A program made the position numbers and the translations under genes. A stretch of 64,000 nucleotides of DNA from Straminergon stramineum (Eukaryota; Streptophyta; Bryopsida; Hypnales; Calliergonaceae), in NCBI GenBank assembly GCA_963920665.1, contig OY987272.1:14823001-14887000 (forward strand). Reading direction: 5' to 3'. The notes under the pieces were generated by a model. That model made no database searches. It saw only the letters and a program-made list of their open reading frames with translations, and was not told the origin of the DNA. This document shows positions 23,244 to 35,691 of this stretch, piece by piece; the first letter of the stretch is position 1, and each line of letters starts with the position of its first letter.

Positions 23244-26200
23244 CATTGGGCAAAAATTTCAATTGACCATGACTAATCACTACAAGCCCCAACTAATCAG
23301 CCCCTTGTCCATTTTCCACTTGCCCACCAATAGAATCTTTTCCTTGGGATGGCCTCTGACTAGCTAGGTTCTCTCCCCAAAAAATTTGCAATGAATGAGC
23401 ATCTCTTGGAATGTTGGACTTAGCAAATTCATCCAAGGCAAAGATTTTGTCCAAATTAAATTTGTTTTTGGCTATTTAAAGATAACTTGATGAATTACAT
23501 AATCGAAGTATGAAATTAAATGTTTTATCAGATACAGGCTACCTTTGAAGTTGATAAACAATCAGAAAATGGTTGATTTGGCATCTAGGTATTAATGAGG
23601 GTATTAAGATCGATATATTTCAATGATAAATTTTCCTTCCATCATAGACTTACTTTTATTTTCATTTTTCTTAAGAATGAAAAAGATTTAAAAAAACTTC
23701 TACTCAATTCCCTACCATAAGGGTGATTGCAAAGAAACGCTTATCCTATTTTCTGTCCCCTCGGACTTGAACAAGTGGATTTTTGCTCATAAATTTTGTG
23801 TCATATGTTAGTTTTTCATGAAATTTGAAATGAAGTTACATCTAGAAGTTTCATACATTGAGTAATTTTTTTCATTTAAAAAAAATTATTGTACTATTTT
23901 TAAACAATCCTAATTGAATGTTCACCTTGACCATTTGGGGGGATTTTAGTATTATTTTTGACCCAAATATGCAAATTTGAAGCTAAAAATTGGTATTCAA
24001 GGACTTCTACTAAAGTTACACAAGCCTACAAAGAGATTTTTTTTAATAATAAAATGGCCACCTTCCACATGTGCTCAAAGTGAACTACCTTTGTACAAGT
24101 GCGAAGAACACAATTTTTTTCCCAAAGATGAAAATTTTTGAAAAGAAGACTCTTCAAGTTAGAAAAAATTTCTTTTTTATTTTGAATTTTTGAGTTTCTT
24201 TTCCTATTTTCTAAAATCCAAACATCAAGTGTTCATTTTCTTGGCATTTTCCATTGTGCTTCTTTTTGTGCATAACTTTTAGAGAATTTTTTTTCTAGAT
24301 TTGAATTTTTACAGACACTCTATTCACAATGCTTTACATTAAATTCTTTTTTATTCCAACATCTCACAATACTCCACTTTTGAGGCCGTTTCGAACCCAA
24401 AATGGCAAGTGCTTTTTGCAAAAATCCATAAAAGATTTGACCCTTCAAGGACCAGATGTTCAAATTTCAAACAAATAATGAACAAAAATAACATCCCAAG
24501 TACATACAAATGTGTTTTTTCATCCATTGATATTTTTAAAGATTCTTGAATTAGTTCTTTAACATTTGTTTAGTATAGATTTTATAGAATTTGCTTTGCA
24601 AATTTTCTATAATTCAAAAGGTAGGTTTGGTAGGTTTGCCCTCAAAATATAATTTTTTTGGCTCAAAAAATGACCCTTCAAAAATAATTTAAATGAAAAA
24701 TTTAAATTTGAATCTTCAAAAATTGCTTTGATTAGTATTTAATATTTTGAACTTAAAGGGATTTGTTTTTGGTTAAAATCACAAATATTCAATCTACAAT
24801 CAATTTAAAAAGTAACTTTCAATTTTTGGATTCAAATTTTATTGAAAAATATTGGTTTGTGTACTACTTAATTTAATCGCATAAATATGATCTATTGTTT
24901 GAGAGTCATTATTCAATTGTTATTCTAAGTTGCATTCTATAATATGTCTTTACAATTTTGGAAAACTAGACTCCCCTTGATCCTTAAGGGGTTAAATCTC
25001 AAAATTTTCTAGTGCAAAAAACCTAGTGATGTGAGGTGGAAAAAAATTCTCTTTTTAACTTTGAACACTAATATCTTGCAATCTACAAGGTAAAAATGTA
25101 TGAATTTTTCCATAGATTCTCATACATGTCTCAAGTGTTGTCGTACAATTGAATAGGCAAAAGAATTTATTTTATTTTTTATTGTAACTCTTTGTAGTAG
25201 ATAATTTTGAAGTTGTTTTTTGTGAAACATAGCCATGCACCTTTAGTGGTTAAAAATTCTATCTTGTATGCTATTTTTGTTTTATAAAGATGCCTTGATT
25301 GCCGACAAACAAGAGTCACAAGTTAGAGTCTTCATAACTTTTATATCACTAACCCAAATGGAATGAATCAAATCTTTCATTCTTTCTATGTCAACATAAA
25401 TTTATGGTGAATTTCATTATAAAGGTTGTATTATACCACCATTTCTAACATATTTTACGCCATTTTAATGGAATGTTGTGCCATTTCACCAGAATACCGC
25501 CATTTTAATGAAATTCACTATATTTATTCTTAGAGAATAAAATTTCTACATAGGAGGGGAGAACTTTTCCCTCTAGTAACCTATTGAAATAATAACTATA
25601 TTCTTGGAAAGCTACTACATTCCCTTACTTTTAAAAAAAAGGTTTTGAAAACAGTCACAATGAAATTTGATGTCATAGGAACCTGCCCGGCCGGAAAACT
25701 CATTACAGGACTTTGAACAAATACTATTTTTAACGAAATTGCCTATACAGGGTGTAAATTTACACTCTTGAGAGTGAAAAACACTCGTGACTTGTGCTGC
25801 AAAGTATGCTACTATATTACGAGGATTTCTTTGAGCACATGTTTCAATTGCAACCAGAATGACTGAGAACTAATGACCAAACTATAACTTCGATTTGAGA
25901 TAAGTCAGGCAATATCCTGCGCCAAAATACTTGAAGTTGGTAGAGTCCTCTAAAGCTCTTCCAAAATTTGATGACTCAGTAACAACTCCAGTAACTCTTG
26001 ATTTGAAGAAGCAAATCATCTGACACTTGGGACATGGATCTTTCAGCCTTTCATCCACACGACGACCAGCTCTATGCCCGGTTGTCCTCACAGTCACACC
26101 AGTAGATGAAGATGTTATAAATCTGCAGTTTGCACATAAGTATTCCCAATTGTGTTTATAAAACTTTCCACGAGAGTATCTTCTCGGTGGGCTTCAATTC

Positions 26201-26394
26201 GCAAGACTTCAGAGAATGATCAGTCTCCTGTGGAGCATCTCTGTAATGCAAGTGCTGTAAAGTCGAACGCCAGGATTAGATTAGAAGGGCACAACTGAGA
26301 TCATGAACTATCCAGTGGTGTACAGATCGAGTTGACGGTTGAGGGGCAGTTTTGCCTCCAGAGTTCTTCGCAATTCACTCATGAGTTTTACGCT
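23244..26394. other. AT-rich spacer with TTAA-element debris and the polygalacturonase upstream region
   Basis: Sequence from about 24996 to 25253 matches the right half of the TTAA elements (CTAATATCTTGCAATCTACA, ending CTTTAGTGGTTAA). Reverse-oriented fragments continue to about 25400. From about 25650 the base composition becomes more even, as expected for the promoter and leader of the gene at 26395. No other gene is supported. Confidence 0.45.
24437..24995 (-). mobile_element. Decayed TTAA-type element
   Basis: TTGACCCTTCAAGGACCA at 24437 and the inverse CTTGATCCTTAAGGGGTTAA ending at 24995 resemble the ends of the TTAA family. The 559-bp interior is AT-rich and does not align convincingly with the longer copies. 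Confidence 0.4.
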
Positions 26395-29336
26395 ATGCCG
26401 TTTTCATGGAGAGTGTTGTGTTTGTTTCACGTTTTGTTAATCCTCTTGATTCCGTTTTGCAACACTGCAACAACGCGGTCCTGGCAGGACAGGGATCTCA
26501 TCACAACAACAAGGCCGGAACAGCAGTTCAAGGCTCCCAAAGTGCGGCATTGGAAGAGATCGCATCATCACAAGAGAGATCATGATGCCTGGGCGAATGA
26601 TCATGTTGCACCTCCTAGTCCTGCACCATCCCCTACTTCTCCTGAAACATGCACTGTAAGTGACGGTGGGTGCATCTTCAATGTGATGACATTCGACGCC
26701 GTAGGTGATGGCATCACGGACGACACCAAGGTACTAGACGCAAACAAAACTTCTCAATGTATCACTGCTTAAATCAACCGTCAATAGATTGTTTTGCAAA
26801 TAATTGTTAATAAACCATAACATTGAATATACTTCTCCGGGATGCCTGAGGGCTCATAGGTTTGAGAGCAAAGCGTACCAATTCTAAAGTGGACCACGCA
26901 TATTGGTTAAGATTACAGAAGATGATCGAGTAGTACTTAGAAGTCACAGTCAAGACTTCCAACATGGTAATTATTGTGTGATGATGATCTCAGGGTTACA
27001 GATTTGATGTGGCAGGCATTCCAGACGACATGGAAGGCAGCATGCCTTTCCGAATCATCTGTGATGCTGGTGCCTGCGTACTACATTTTCGTTGTCGGTC
27101 AGATCACGTTCAAAGGACATTGCAAAAAGAACATCACATTCCAGGTTGACATTTTGATCTCGGGCGTTTTTCTGACGACTTGAGAGCGTGAGAGAATGGT
27201 ACCAGTTACCAGTTTTTTTGCTTGGGAGGTGACTCAAAACTTCGTGATTTTTCAGGTCGATGGAACCATTATCCCGCCCACCGATCTGTCTGTCTGGGCC
27301 AGACTCTCCAATAAAGGACAATGGATTGGGTTTTACAAGCAAGTCGACATGACGCTCCTCGGCTCCGGAATCGTCAACGGATTGGGCGAAGTTTGGTGGA
27401 GACAACCATGCAAGGTACACCTCCATGAATGTTGCTGATAGTCTGGATAGGAAGATTTACTAGAAAGTAGGGTTGCGAATTTTGGACAAGGTTAATAAAC
27501 TTCACGAATTGCGTGCAGCTTGCGGCTCATGGCAGACAACGCTGTCCAAGTCCAACGGTTCGTTCACCCCCTGTTTTCTGCATGATTTGAGTATCTTGTA
27601 AGCCTCCTCAACTGCTTTGAATTCCAGCACAAGCTACAAGTGCAAGGATATATCCCGCGATATTTCAAGCCAATTGAAAGATGACGGAGTTCTGCAGCCA
27701 GGCAAGTAATTGTATGAGTAGGGACTGATGAATTCAGTTGATGGAACACCTTGAATCTGCAGGCTGTGAAATTCTATGGGTGCAACAATGTGGTGGTCCG
27801 CGACATCACGATCCAGGACAGCCCACAAATGCATCTGAAATTCGATAACTGCCAACAAGTCCAGGTCCTGAACGTGTCCATCCTATCCCCTGCCTGGAGT
27901 CCCAACACGGACGGCATTCACCTGCAGAACACGGGGTACGCCCTCCTTGAAAATCTCGTCATCGCAGCAGGTACCTCAACTGCTACATTTCCACACTCCT
28001 TCGACGAATAAGATGATGACGTTCTTGATCTTTGAATCCGGTGGCCCCAAATTCAACACACAAATTGATTGTCGAATCCGAGAGCTCCGAACCTGGTGAT
28101 CTGTGGATTGCATCAGGAAGTGATATACATGGGAGGGTTTAAAGTAGGGGAAACTGGCACAACTTGCGTAACTTTAAGCATTTTCACATGTGTAGGAGTG
28201 TGATTCTTGAGAGATCACTCGGGAGAGCTCGCTTTGCGCACAAGAGCGAAATTTGTTGAAATCAAATTCTTATAAGTACTTTAGAATTTCTCGAGCAATT
28301 TCAGAGAGGGAGGTTGAAGACAACCCTAGTTCCATACCAATATCATAGGCTGTAGACATTTGCACCTCTTGCTTACAAGTCCAACCAAAGAGTGCGAGTA
28401 AAGAATTACTGCTGGCAACAGGAGTCAGTAACAGTTATCGTATCCTCACTTGTCTCGTGACGCAGGAGATGATTGCATTTCGCTGCAAACGGGAACAACA
28501 GATGTGATCATTCGCAATGTGGTGTGCGGCCCTGGCCATGGAATCAGGTTCGCATTCAATTTACCCTAATTTTCCTTCCCTTCCCCAAATGCAAGTGAAG
28601 TCTACTGGGACCTGGACGAACCACAGAAATAAGTAGTAGGCCTAATCCCGGGCTTCCATGGGATCCCATGTGATGCAGCATAGGAGGCTTGGGACAGGGT
28701 AACAGTCAAGCCTGCGTCTCCAACATTACGGTGCAGGATGTGCTTATTCAAGACACGCAGAATGGCGTCCGAATCAAAACATGGCAGGTACTTTGCATCT
28801 CCAAACCCTAATTCTCAGAAAAAAGTACTTTGCATCAGATCTGAGTCCCAAACCCAGTAATCCCAAATGTTTTAAAAAATACTCTCCGATTGCTGCAACG
28901 AACACGACTGACAACAACATATCGTGATACGCAGGGAGGCACCGGGGTGGTCCAACACGTGACATTCGACACAGTTGCTATGATCGATGTCCGTAACCCG
29001 ATTGTGATCAACCAGTTCTACTGCGACGCCGCGGACTGCCAGAACGACACATCCGCGGTGCTCGTCCGCGACGTCGCGTTCCGCAACATCCAAGGCACGT
29101 ACGACCAGCTGCGCTCCCACGCGGCGATCTACTTTGCGTGCAGCGACACCGTCCCGTGCCGCGGCATCCAAGTCGACAACGTGGAGCTTCTGCCCAGTCT
29201 GCCCCCCAGTCTGGCGGTCCGGTCTCCGTCGTCCTTCTGCTGGAACTCGTATGGCGCGGCGGACCCGTTCTGCTTCCCCTCCGTCTGCCTCATCAACATT
29301 CCCTTCGCGGAGGAGGCGGAAGAGTACTACTGCTGA
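26395..29336 (+). CDS. Polygalacturonase, GH28, secreted, eight exons
   Basis: Hydrolyses alpha-1,4 galacturonan of pectin in the cell wall. CDS is join(26395..26730, 27016..27144, 27256..27414, 27519..27557, 27763..27970, 28466..28547, 28679..28787, 28935..29336), 487 aa; all junctions are GT-AG and phases agree. Residues 1-26 are a signal peptide (hydrophobic LLILLIPF core). A His/Lys/Arg-rich stretch and a Pro/Ser-rich linker precede the fold. All four GH28 signatures are present: NTD at 269-271, GDD at 291-293, GHG at 314-316 and RIK at 349-351, so the catalytic Asp and His residues are intact. The start was chosen as the first ATG giving a signal peptide; the in-frame sequence upstream lacks another ATG. 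The basic linker resembles plant GH28 clade members of the At1g48100 type, from memory. Endo versus exo action cannot be decided. Confidence 0.9.
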
Positions 29337-29387
29337 TCACTCAGCTTTTTGACGCCTCGAAATCCTAAAGTCACGTTGCTCACCCGG

Positions 29388-29525
29388 TGGAATCCAAATG
29401 TGTGGGGACGATGATAGCGGACCCCAAGGCAAACCCAAACCCTAAAAACGCATTGTTCAGCAGGGCGGGATCCACATATGTTGCTACGGTAATAGCCGAT
29501 TCCCAAGGCAAGCCGTAAACCCTAA
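29388..29525 (+). repeat. Diverged tandem duplication, two units of about 75 bp
   Basis: GG(T/C)GG(A/G)ATCCA(A/C)AT at 29390 and 29465, and CCCAAGGCAA(A/G)CC followed by AAACCCTAAAA at 29424 and 29499, lie in the same order in both units. They sit in the likely 3' UTR or just downstream of the polygalacturonase. Confidence 0.65.
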
Positions 29526-29605
29526 AATCCTTCAAATAGGCCATTGCATTACATTAGATTACGTTACTGCACCACTTTAGGTGGACTCCGTACCAGGATT
29601 TGATC

Positions 29606-29953
29606 ATGGGGCGCTTTTACACTTCGGGGCAACCCATGCAAATGAGAAAATTTAAGCACTGTCGAAATTGGTTGAGAGCACGAAATTGGTACTGTAAACT
29701 TAATTCTTTGGTCAAGACTCCACACCATTTGGCCGATTGCTCTCCCGACCTGGAGGCTCTGCAAGAATGGAACATTATTGTCCATCCCAACAGTGAGACT
29801 GGAAAGGTTGACATCAACAGATTCTTTTCTGCAAGCGGGAATGCACGTCAACTTGACAGCAGGGTTTATATTTTGGGCGATCCAGTCTACAAGACTACAG
29901 GAGAACCACCGTGTGGCACTCCTCTAGCCTGTATCGCCCCGATCCCCAAATAA
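29606..29953 (+). CDS. Hypothetical open frame, 115 aa
   Basis: An ATG-initiated frame with fairly normal amino-acid composition, 270 bp downstream of the polygalacturonase. I recognise no domain, signal peptide or membrane segment. The Cys and Pro near the C-terminus (EPPCGTPLACIAPIPK) are unremarkable. It may be a small gene, a fragment of an older one, or chance in GC-richer DNA. Confidence 0.2.
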   Translation: MGRFYTSGQPMQMRKFKHCRNWLRARNWYCKLNSLVKTPHHLADCSPDLEALQEWNIIVHPNSETGKVDINRFFSASGNARQLDSRVYILGDPVYKTTGEPPCGTPLACIAPIPK

Positions 29954-31322
29954 AAATAAAATCCCTGTCGGACTGGCCCCAAACAGTGAGCACGGTAGTT
30001 GTGTCTGTACTGTGTACACTGTACTCATGCGCAGCCTGTTCAAGCTCTGTAGTAGTGCGTATGTGAAGCTGGATGCATGGATCCTGAACATCTCGGATGG
30101 ATCATTGCCTGGCGGGCTGAAGCGAGCAATTATCGGCGCTCCCATTCTCATAGGCTCACATGTAGTTTGTGGGCAATAAGTAAGACAGAGCCCGACAGGC
30201 AAGGTCCTAAGCTACTATCGGCAGCTGACTGCCCCATAAGGAAGCTGATAAGCACAGTGATCGATCGAGCAGCGCTCCATGCCTCCATCCCCTCAAACAA
30301 TTTAACTTCCAAAGGCTGCAACTGCAACGTGACTCCGGATCCACGTACACACCACCGGTAACTTAGCCGGCAAACCTTCAATTCGCAACAAGCGCGAAGA
30401 TTCTTCGTCCGAATTCTGCAACATGTGCACCACAAAGTACTCCCCGCCCCAAACACTGTGAGCCTCTAACATTCACATTTCCCACTCTCGGGCCGGGTAG
30501 CTCTTTTCCGCCAACTTATGGCCCATTTTCCGTCCATTTTCGGTCCACTATCTTGGTATAAGCACTTGCGAACCAGTCCTGCACAATCAACTACCAAGAC
30601 GTCGAGCACTCATATTCTGGTGGGTAATATCTATAGTCGGCAGCCAGAGCTATTACGTGCCAGCGTCTCGCAGGCTAGACTGAGCAAAGCTCAGTGCAGA
30701 TGAGCACGAGAATGAGCTCCATGCAGATGAAACTAGCACGATTGATCAAGCTGCATGCAGATGGCGGCGAGAATGTACGTGGAGGTGCCTGGCAATTTGG
30801 AATGACTTGCACATGCAGCTGGTGTGTAGGGGTTGGGGTTCCTGCCCTGATGAGTAGCTGCGCACGTACTGAGCGCAGCCTGGCGCGAAGGACTGATCGA
30901 GGTAGGAGAACGTAAAACCAGCACAGATCTTATCATTGGAATGATCAAATATTAATTGATTCATGTCTACTTGAATTGGCAATTGCAAGAAAACTAGATT
31001 TCATGTATCAAGGTATGATTGTATCATTTATTAAATACTATTTGCAATAGTTATGAAAACAATTTAGTAGTAGATGGCATAAAATCAGCAGGAGAACATC
31101 TTTAAAAGGAATCGTAAGAGATTATGATCGTATTTTTGTGGATTTTCTGAAGCGAAATAATGGTGACAGAAGATGTTTGTTTCCATCATCTTGTTTGTCC
31201 AGCTATTTGCATGTTAGACCAAATTCATATATTGCACTGGGATTCTAATTGGTGAAGGTGGGCTAGGCGACTTACAAGTGACAATTTTCACATCGTTTTT
31301 CTAATGCATTTCATTTTTTGAA

Positions 31323-31376
31323 GGGACAGAAGATTGTGGCCAGGAAGAAGGCTCGACATGCAAAGGCGAAGGAGGT
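31323..31376 (+). pseudogene. Isolated exon-like fragment
   Basis: Between TTTTTGAAG and GAG/GTAAAT lies a 54-bp open stretch encoding GQKIVARKKARHAKAKE, a basic peptide of the kind seen in ribosomal or nucleolar proteins. No partner exons were found on either side, so it may be a relic or chance. Confidence 0.15.
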
Positions 31377-32904
31377 AAATCTTTCTCAGGGATCTGAATG
31401 CGCCCCGACTCACCATTTCCTTGAATAGCACTTAGCGTTGCACGTTAGTTGTATATTCAGGGAGAAACGATGGTTAGTACAATGTTAGCCGGTGCCTTTG
31501 CCGGTTGGAGAGTAAAAATGGAGGGTCCAAAATAAGACAAAAAATTGATATCAACCAGTGTGCAAAAATAAAAGGTGGTTTTGTAGCCACTATTTTTATG
31601 AAATTGCTAGATTTTAGTTGTAAATTCATGGCTAATACCCAAGTTCCTAGAGACAAGTAATTATGTTCTTGGAGAAGGTGGGTATTGCTTTAGGGTTGGT
31701 CAATGAAGGGCTTGGAGTGCTTGGAGAGGGCGGGGGTGGGTATTGCTATAGGTTAGTCATGACAAACAATCCCTATTCCATTGTTCGTGCATGCCTAATG
31801 TAATGAAATTCAAAGTTTAGTTTAAAAAATGGCATGTCTTTAAAAGAGGAAGATTGTAGCCTTTGCAAATTTGAAGTTGAATGAAAGTGGTTGATGCTAC
31901 AACTTCCAAAAACTTTTCAAACCATTACAAAAAATTTGGGCCCTCCCAAGGGTTGTCTGGAGGGCCTACAAAAATTACTTGTTTTTTCACGTACTTGCAT
32001 ACAAAGTGAAGGAACCTTTGTGGCACCCCTTGTGCCAAATGGAGAAAACGCCCAAAACAGAGAGGATCCAACAACGATGTTTGGGGAAGTTTGATGGTAC
32101 TAGACGTGGTATAATGATACCAGAACCTCCAAATAGTTTATTCCCACTATAGTCATGGTATCAACAATATTTTATAATATTTTAGTGTGCACTAGTCCTC
32201 CTATGATGCCATTGGCCCATGCACTCATCAAGAAGCTCTTGTCCTTCTTTGCCCTCCATTTTTTAATGCAGGCCCTCCATTATTTAAAGAGGTTTTAATC
32301 CTAGTGTTGGTGCTAGCACATCATTCGCCCAAGCCAACTGTGATTTAAGCGCTCATTTTTGGGGGTCTCCAAGACACGGGAAGTGACTTGGACGCTTCGG
32401 TGAAGGCACCAGTTTTGACTAATAGTTGCACTTTTGTCTCCACATGTGAATTTTTTATGTCTCCTCAAAAAAAATTTACTAATTTCCTACATCCAACATC
32501 CAATAGTAGTGGCGCATTTCAAGCTCTGAAGACAGTACATCAAACCCTTATATGGCCCTTTGGAGGGCCCAAATTTTTTGTAATGCTTGATTCACATGTT
32601 ATACTTCAATGTGTATATTTATTTAGTGACTCTATTACAACTTCTGCATTAGTGCTTCAATATGAAACAATGTACTTGTGCATTACATGGCTTCATTTGT
32701 CATTCCATAAAAGATTTGAAAGATAGCTAGCATATCTTTTTTAGAGAAGATCAACATGTTTCCTAAGTCTCCAATGAAGGTAGAGTACCATCAACACTAC
32801 ATAGAGAATTTCATGTTTGAGACAATAGCCAAGATTGCACATGTATATTAAAAAGTCTTGTTGACTTGGACACCCCAATTTGGATGGTAGATAATATGAA
32901 TGTG
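31377..32904. other. Non-coding spacer holding a foldback structure
   Basis: No gene supported. A 24-bp perfect inverted repeat frames 31923-32585 (listed separately). Confidence 0.45.
31923..32585. repeat. 663-bp segment bounded by perfect 24-bp inverted repeats
   Basis: 31923-31946 begins CATTACAAAAAATTTGGG and is exactly inverted at 32562-32585. Similarity continues for about ten bases inward (a second AAGGG on each side) and more loosely outward. There is no coding frame of note, so it is probably a non-autonomous DNA transposon. Target duplication not determined. Confidence 0.6.
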
Positions 32905-33858
32905 TTAACCCCTAAAGCAACAAATGGTGTTTTTTGGCAACATAGCAATTTCGGGCAGCTCACTACGGATGGAATTTTGATTTTTTTTCTTTGAAATTTT
33001 CACACAAAATTTTCCCGAGGAGTAGCTTTAAGACCCAACAATTTTCATAACTTTTGAATACATGGTTAAAAAGTTATTGTATAATATGTTGTTTTCATTG
33101 CTCGGTGGGCAGCCTGGGCAGCAAAAAAAACTTCTTGAAAAATCACTTTTTTAAAAAATAAAAATTTGAAATTGGTTTTCTACATTTTTATATACATGAA
33201 AAGCTTTGAATCATTCCATTTTGATTTGTGAGATGAAAGTTATGAAGAGTTTTAGTTGTGGGTAGTTTGTGGGTAGTAATGGAATCTCTACTCTAAAATA
33301 AACTTTGAAGACCTTTATTTCACTCAATTTTTAATATTTTTGGAAAAAAATAAAAACGTGAGGTGTAGATTGTTTATTACAACAATTTCACCATTGGGAT
33401 TTTCATTTTTCAATTCCATAAATAAATTATTAACACTTTAGTATTATGAATCATTCTCTACTACTATCTACTTACTATTTTTTTCCTATATGTTGTACAA
33501 TTCCAAATGATCTAAAATTTTTCAAACATGTAGACAACATGACTTGAAGAATGAATCCAAAGAGTTACAACCATTTTGGACATTTTTTCATAATGATTTG
33601 ACCTTGTGGAGTGCATCTGCCCGGATTTTTGCAGGGCCAAAAAATGGTTTTTTGTCACTTCAAATGCTAATATCTTGCAATCCAAACGGTGGAAATTTCT
33701 GAAATTTTTTCCACATCTTTCTAAACGAGATTACTACAAGATCCTACGGTTACATTTGTCCAAAAATTTATTTTTTTCTAAAATTTGGTACTTGTATTGG
33801 AGATGACAGTTTTGGAGCGTTTTTAGTGAAAACATAGTCAAAAACCTTTAGGGGTTAA
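32905..33858 (+). mobile_element. TTAA-flanked non-autonomous element, piggyBac-like, copy 4
   Basis: A 954-bp unit. It opens TTAACCCCTAAAGCAAC at 32905 and closes ACCTTTAGGGGTTAA at 33858. The interior is collinear with 17551-18782 minus the nested insertion, including the TTTTTTGGCAACATAG box, the GGGCAG motifs and GCAGGGCCAAAAAATGG. No coding frame. Confidence 0.75.
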
Positions 33859-35485
33859 TTCATTCCATGTCAAACTTAACGGATCTTTTATGCATATGCT
33901 GTGGGCATCATATTTTGAAATTTAATATGGCAATGTATAATGTCTCTTTTAAATTTTTTTCATAATGTACAACAATCAAAGATTTTCAAATGTACAATAA
34001 TGATCATTTCAAAAAATATTATTCTCAAAATACAATTGAAATCTACATTGTGAAGGTGGATTTTGACAATTATGTAAAAAATTGCAAAATGTATTATTAT
34101 GTATAGGCATCTTATAATCATGTGAAAAAATGTATATTTGAAGAAATCTAAATCTATGAAACATTTTAGAAACATGAAGAACTTTCATTATGTATGAGAA
34201 TGTGTGGAAGAAATTTTTAAAACTTTGACTATATAGATTGCATGATAAATGCATTCAAAGTGAAGATTACATGATTTTTTGGCACTAAAGCAAAACTAGT
34301 TCATGAGACTTTGAAAGTTTGAATTCTCTTAACTTAAAAAATTTTGCACCACATATTTTGAATCAAAAAAAATTTATTAAATAGAAATAGGTACAAGATA
34401 GAGGGAAAAACTAAATTGTTAATAGCTCTAGCAAAGATGGAATTAGAACACACTAATACCAAAAGCAAAAGAATTTTTTTGAATATCAAAATGAAGTTTT
34501 CAAGGAATAGACTCAAAGTATTGATATACACTAGAGTGGGGTACTATTTTTGAGAAACTACCCCATCTAAGATTATATAAGTTCATTCAATGTGGTATAT
34601 CATCTTAGTTACCTTAGTGAGATTACCTTGACAATGCATCCTCCGGTCATGTTCTTGGTATTGTTGGAAAGTTCTTTGCAAGGAGGGGTGCATAGACTTT
34701 GTTTCATGATGTTTGGACCTATATCAAGAAAGACATTGAAATTTAAAAAATTATGAATTAAATTTTTTTTTAAAAATACTTTTATTTTTATTAAAGGAAA
34801 TTGCGGAGGCTCCGGCATCACTCTTGACATCCCAATGATTGGGGTAACGGCACAAGGTATACAATTTTTTTGAAGTTAACCATCTACACTACAAATAAAA
34901 TCCTTGCCTTGGAATTCATGAACAAGGAATTCCTATAATTCAAAATATTGATGCTTTGTAGGTTAGTAATTCCACTAGGATACTTTAAATTTCGAAATTG
35001 AAAAGGTGTATTCTAAAATGCATCTTAAAGGAGTTGACCTTCAATTGTAAACTAGTATAAAAAAATATAAGTCCATAGATTTACTCTATGGAGCAATTTC
35101 AAAAAATTACCACAATGAGATCACTACATTTCAAATCTATTCCAATAAATTTCACAACAAGTTTAGAGACTTCATTTGTAATATAATGAACCAAGAATTT
35201 AAGAATTAAAATTTTAATAATACACTAAAATATCCATCATGATAGTAATAGATTTAATCATGTGAATTCGATTCGAAATTCAAAATCTACAACTCCCATT
35301 CAAATTAATTCCAAAATATTCTTCTATAATGTAATTCACAAAATCAATAAATGAGTTGACTATAGTAAATAGCCTGAAGTTAAAGTTGCACATAAAGTTC
35401 TCCATGGTCAATTTTTTCTAATTTTCCAAATGGAATATAAACTAGCTTTAGTAAGGTCTATTTCACTCAATGGCCTTAATGATTT

Positions 35486-35691
35486 CACTACAAGAGAAAG
35501 GGGTGTTTTAAGTGAGCTTTTAGGTATCCTAGACATAAGATTATAAGTAATGACCTTGAAGAAGATTTACTAGAAATACATGTGCTTCTAATAAAATTTT
35601 ATTAAAAATCTTCTTAAAGGTCGTTATTTATAATCTTATGTCTAGGACTATACTTAAAATCTTATTTAAAACACCCCTTTCTCTTGTAGTA
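35486..35691. mobile_element. CACTA-type MITE, 206 bp
   Basis: It opens CACTACAAGAGAAAGGGGTG and closes with the inverse, CACCCCTTTCTCTTGTAGT then A, with TTT on both sides (35483-35485 and 35692-35694) as a 3-bp target duplication. The two arms, about 100 bp each, are inverted copies with scattered differences and almost no loop. CACTA ends with a 3-bp duplication are the signature of the En/Spm (CACTA) superfamily. Confidence 0.8.

Larger units (their letters stand above)
29337..31322. other. Region downstream of the polygalacturonase, no firm gene
   Basis: Base composition is more balanced than in the other spacers. It holds a diverged tandem duplication (29388-29525) and an open frame at 29606-29953 (listed separately). 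The remaining short frames are not supported by splice sites or motifs. Confidence 0.4.

Noticed and set aside
20102..25253. A single large TTAA element spanning the Tc1 insertion
   Set aside because: TTAACCCCTGAATGACC at 20102 and TTTAGTGGTTAA at 25253 could pair, but the sequence between them contains other TTAA ends (24437, 24995) and does not align as two halves of one element.
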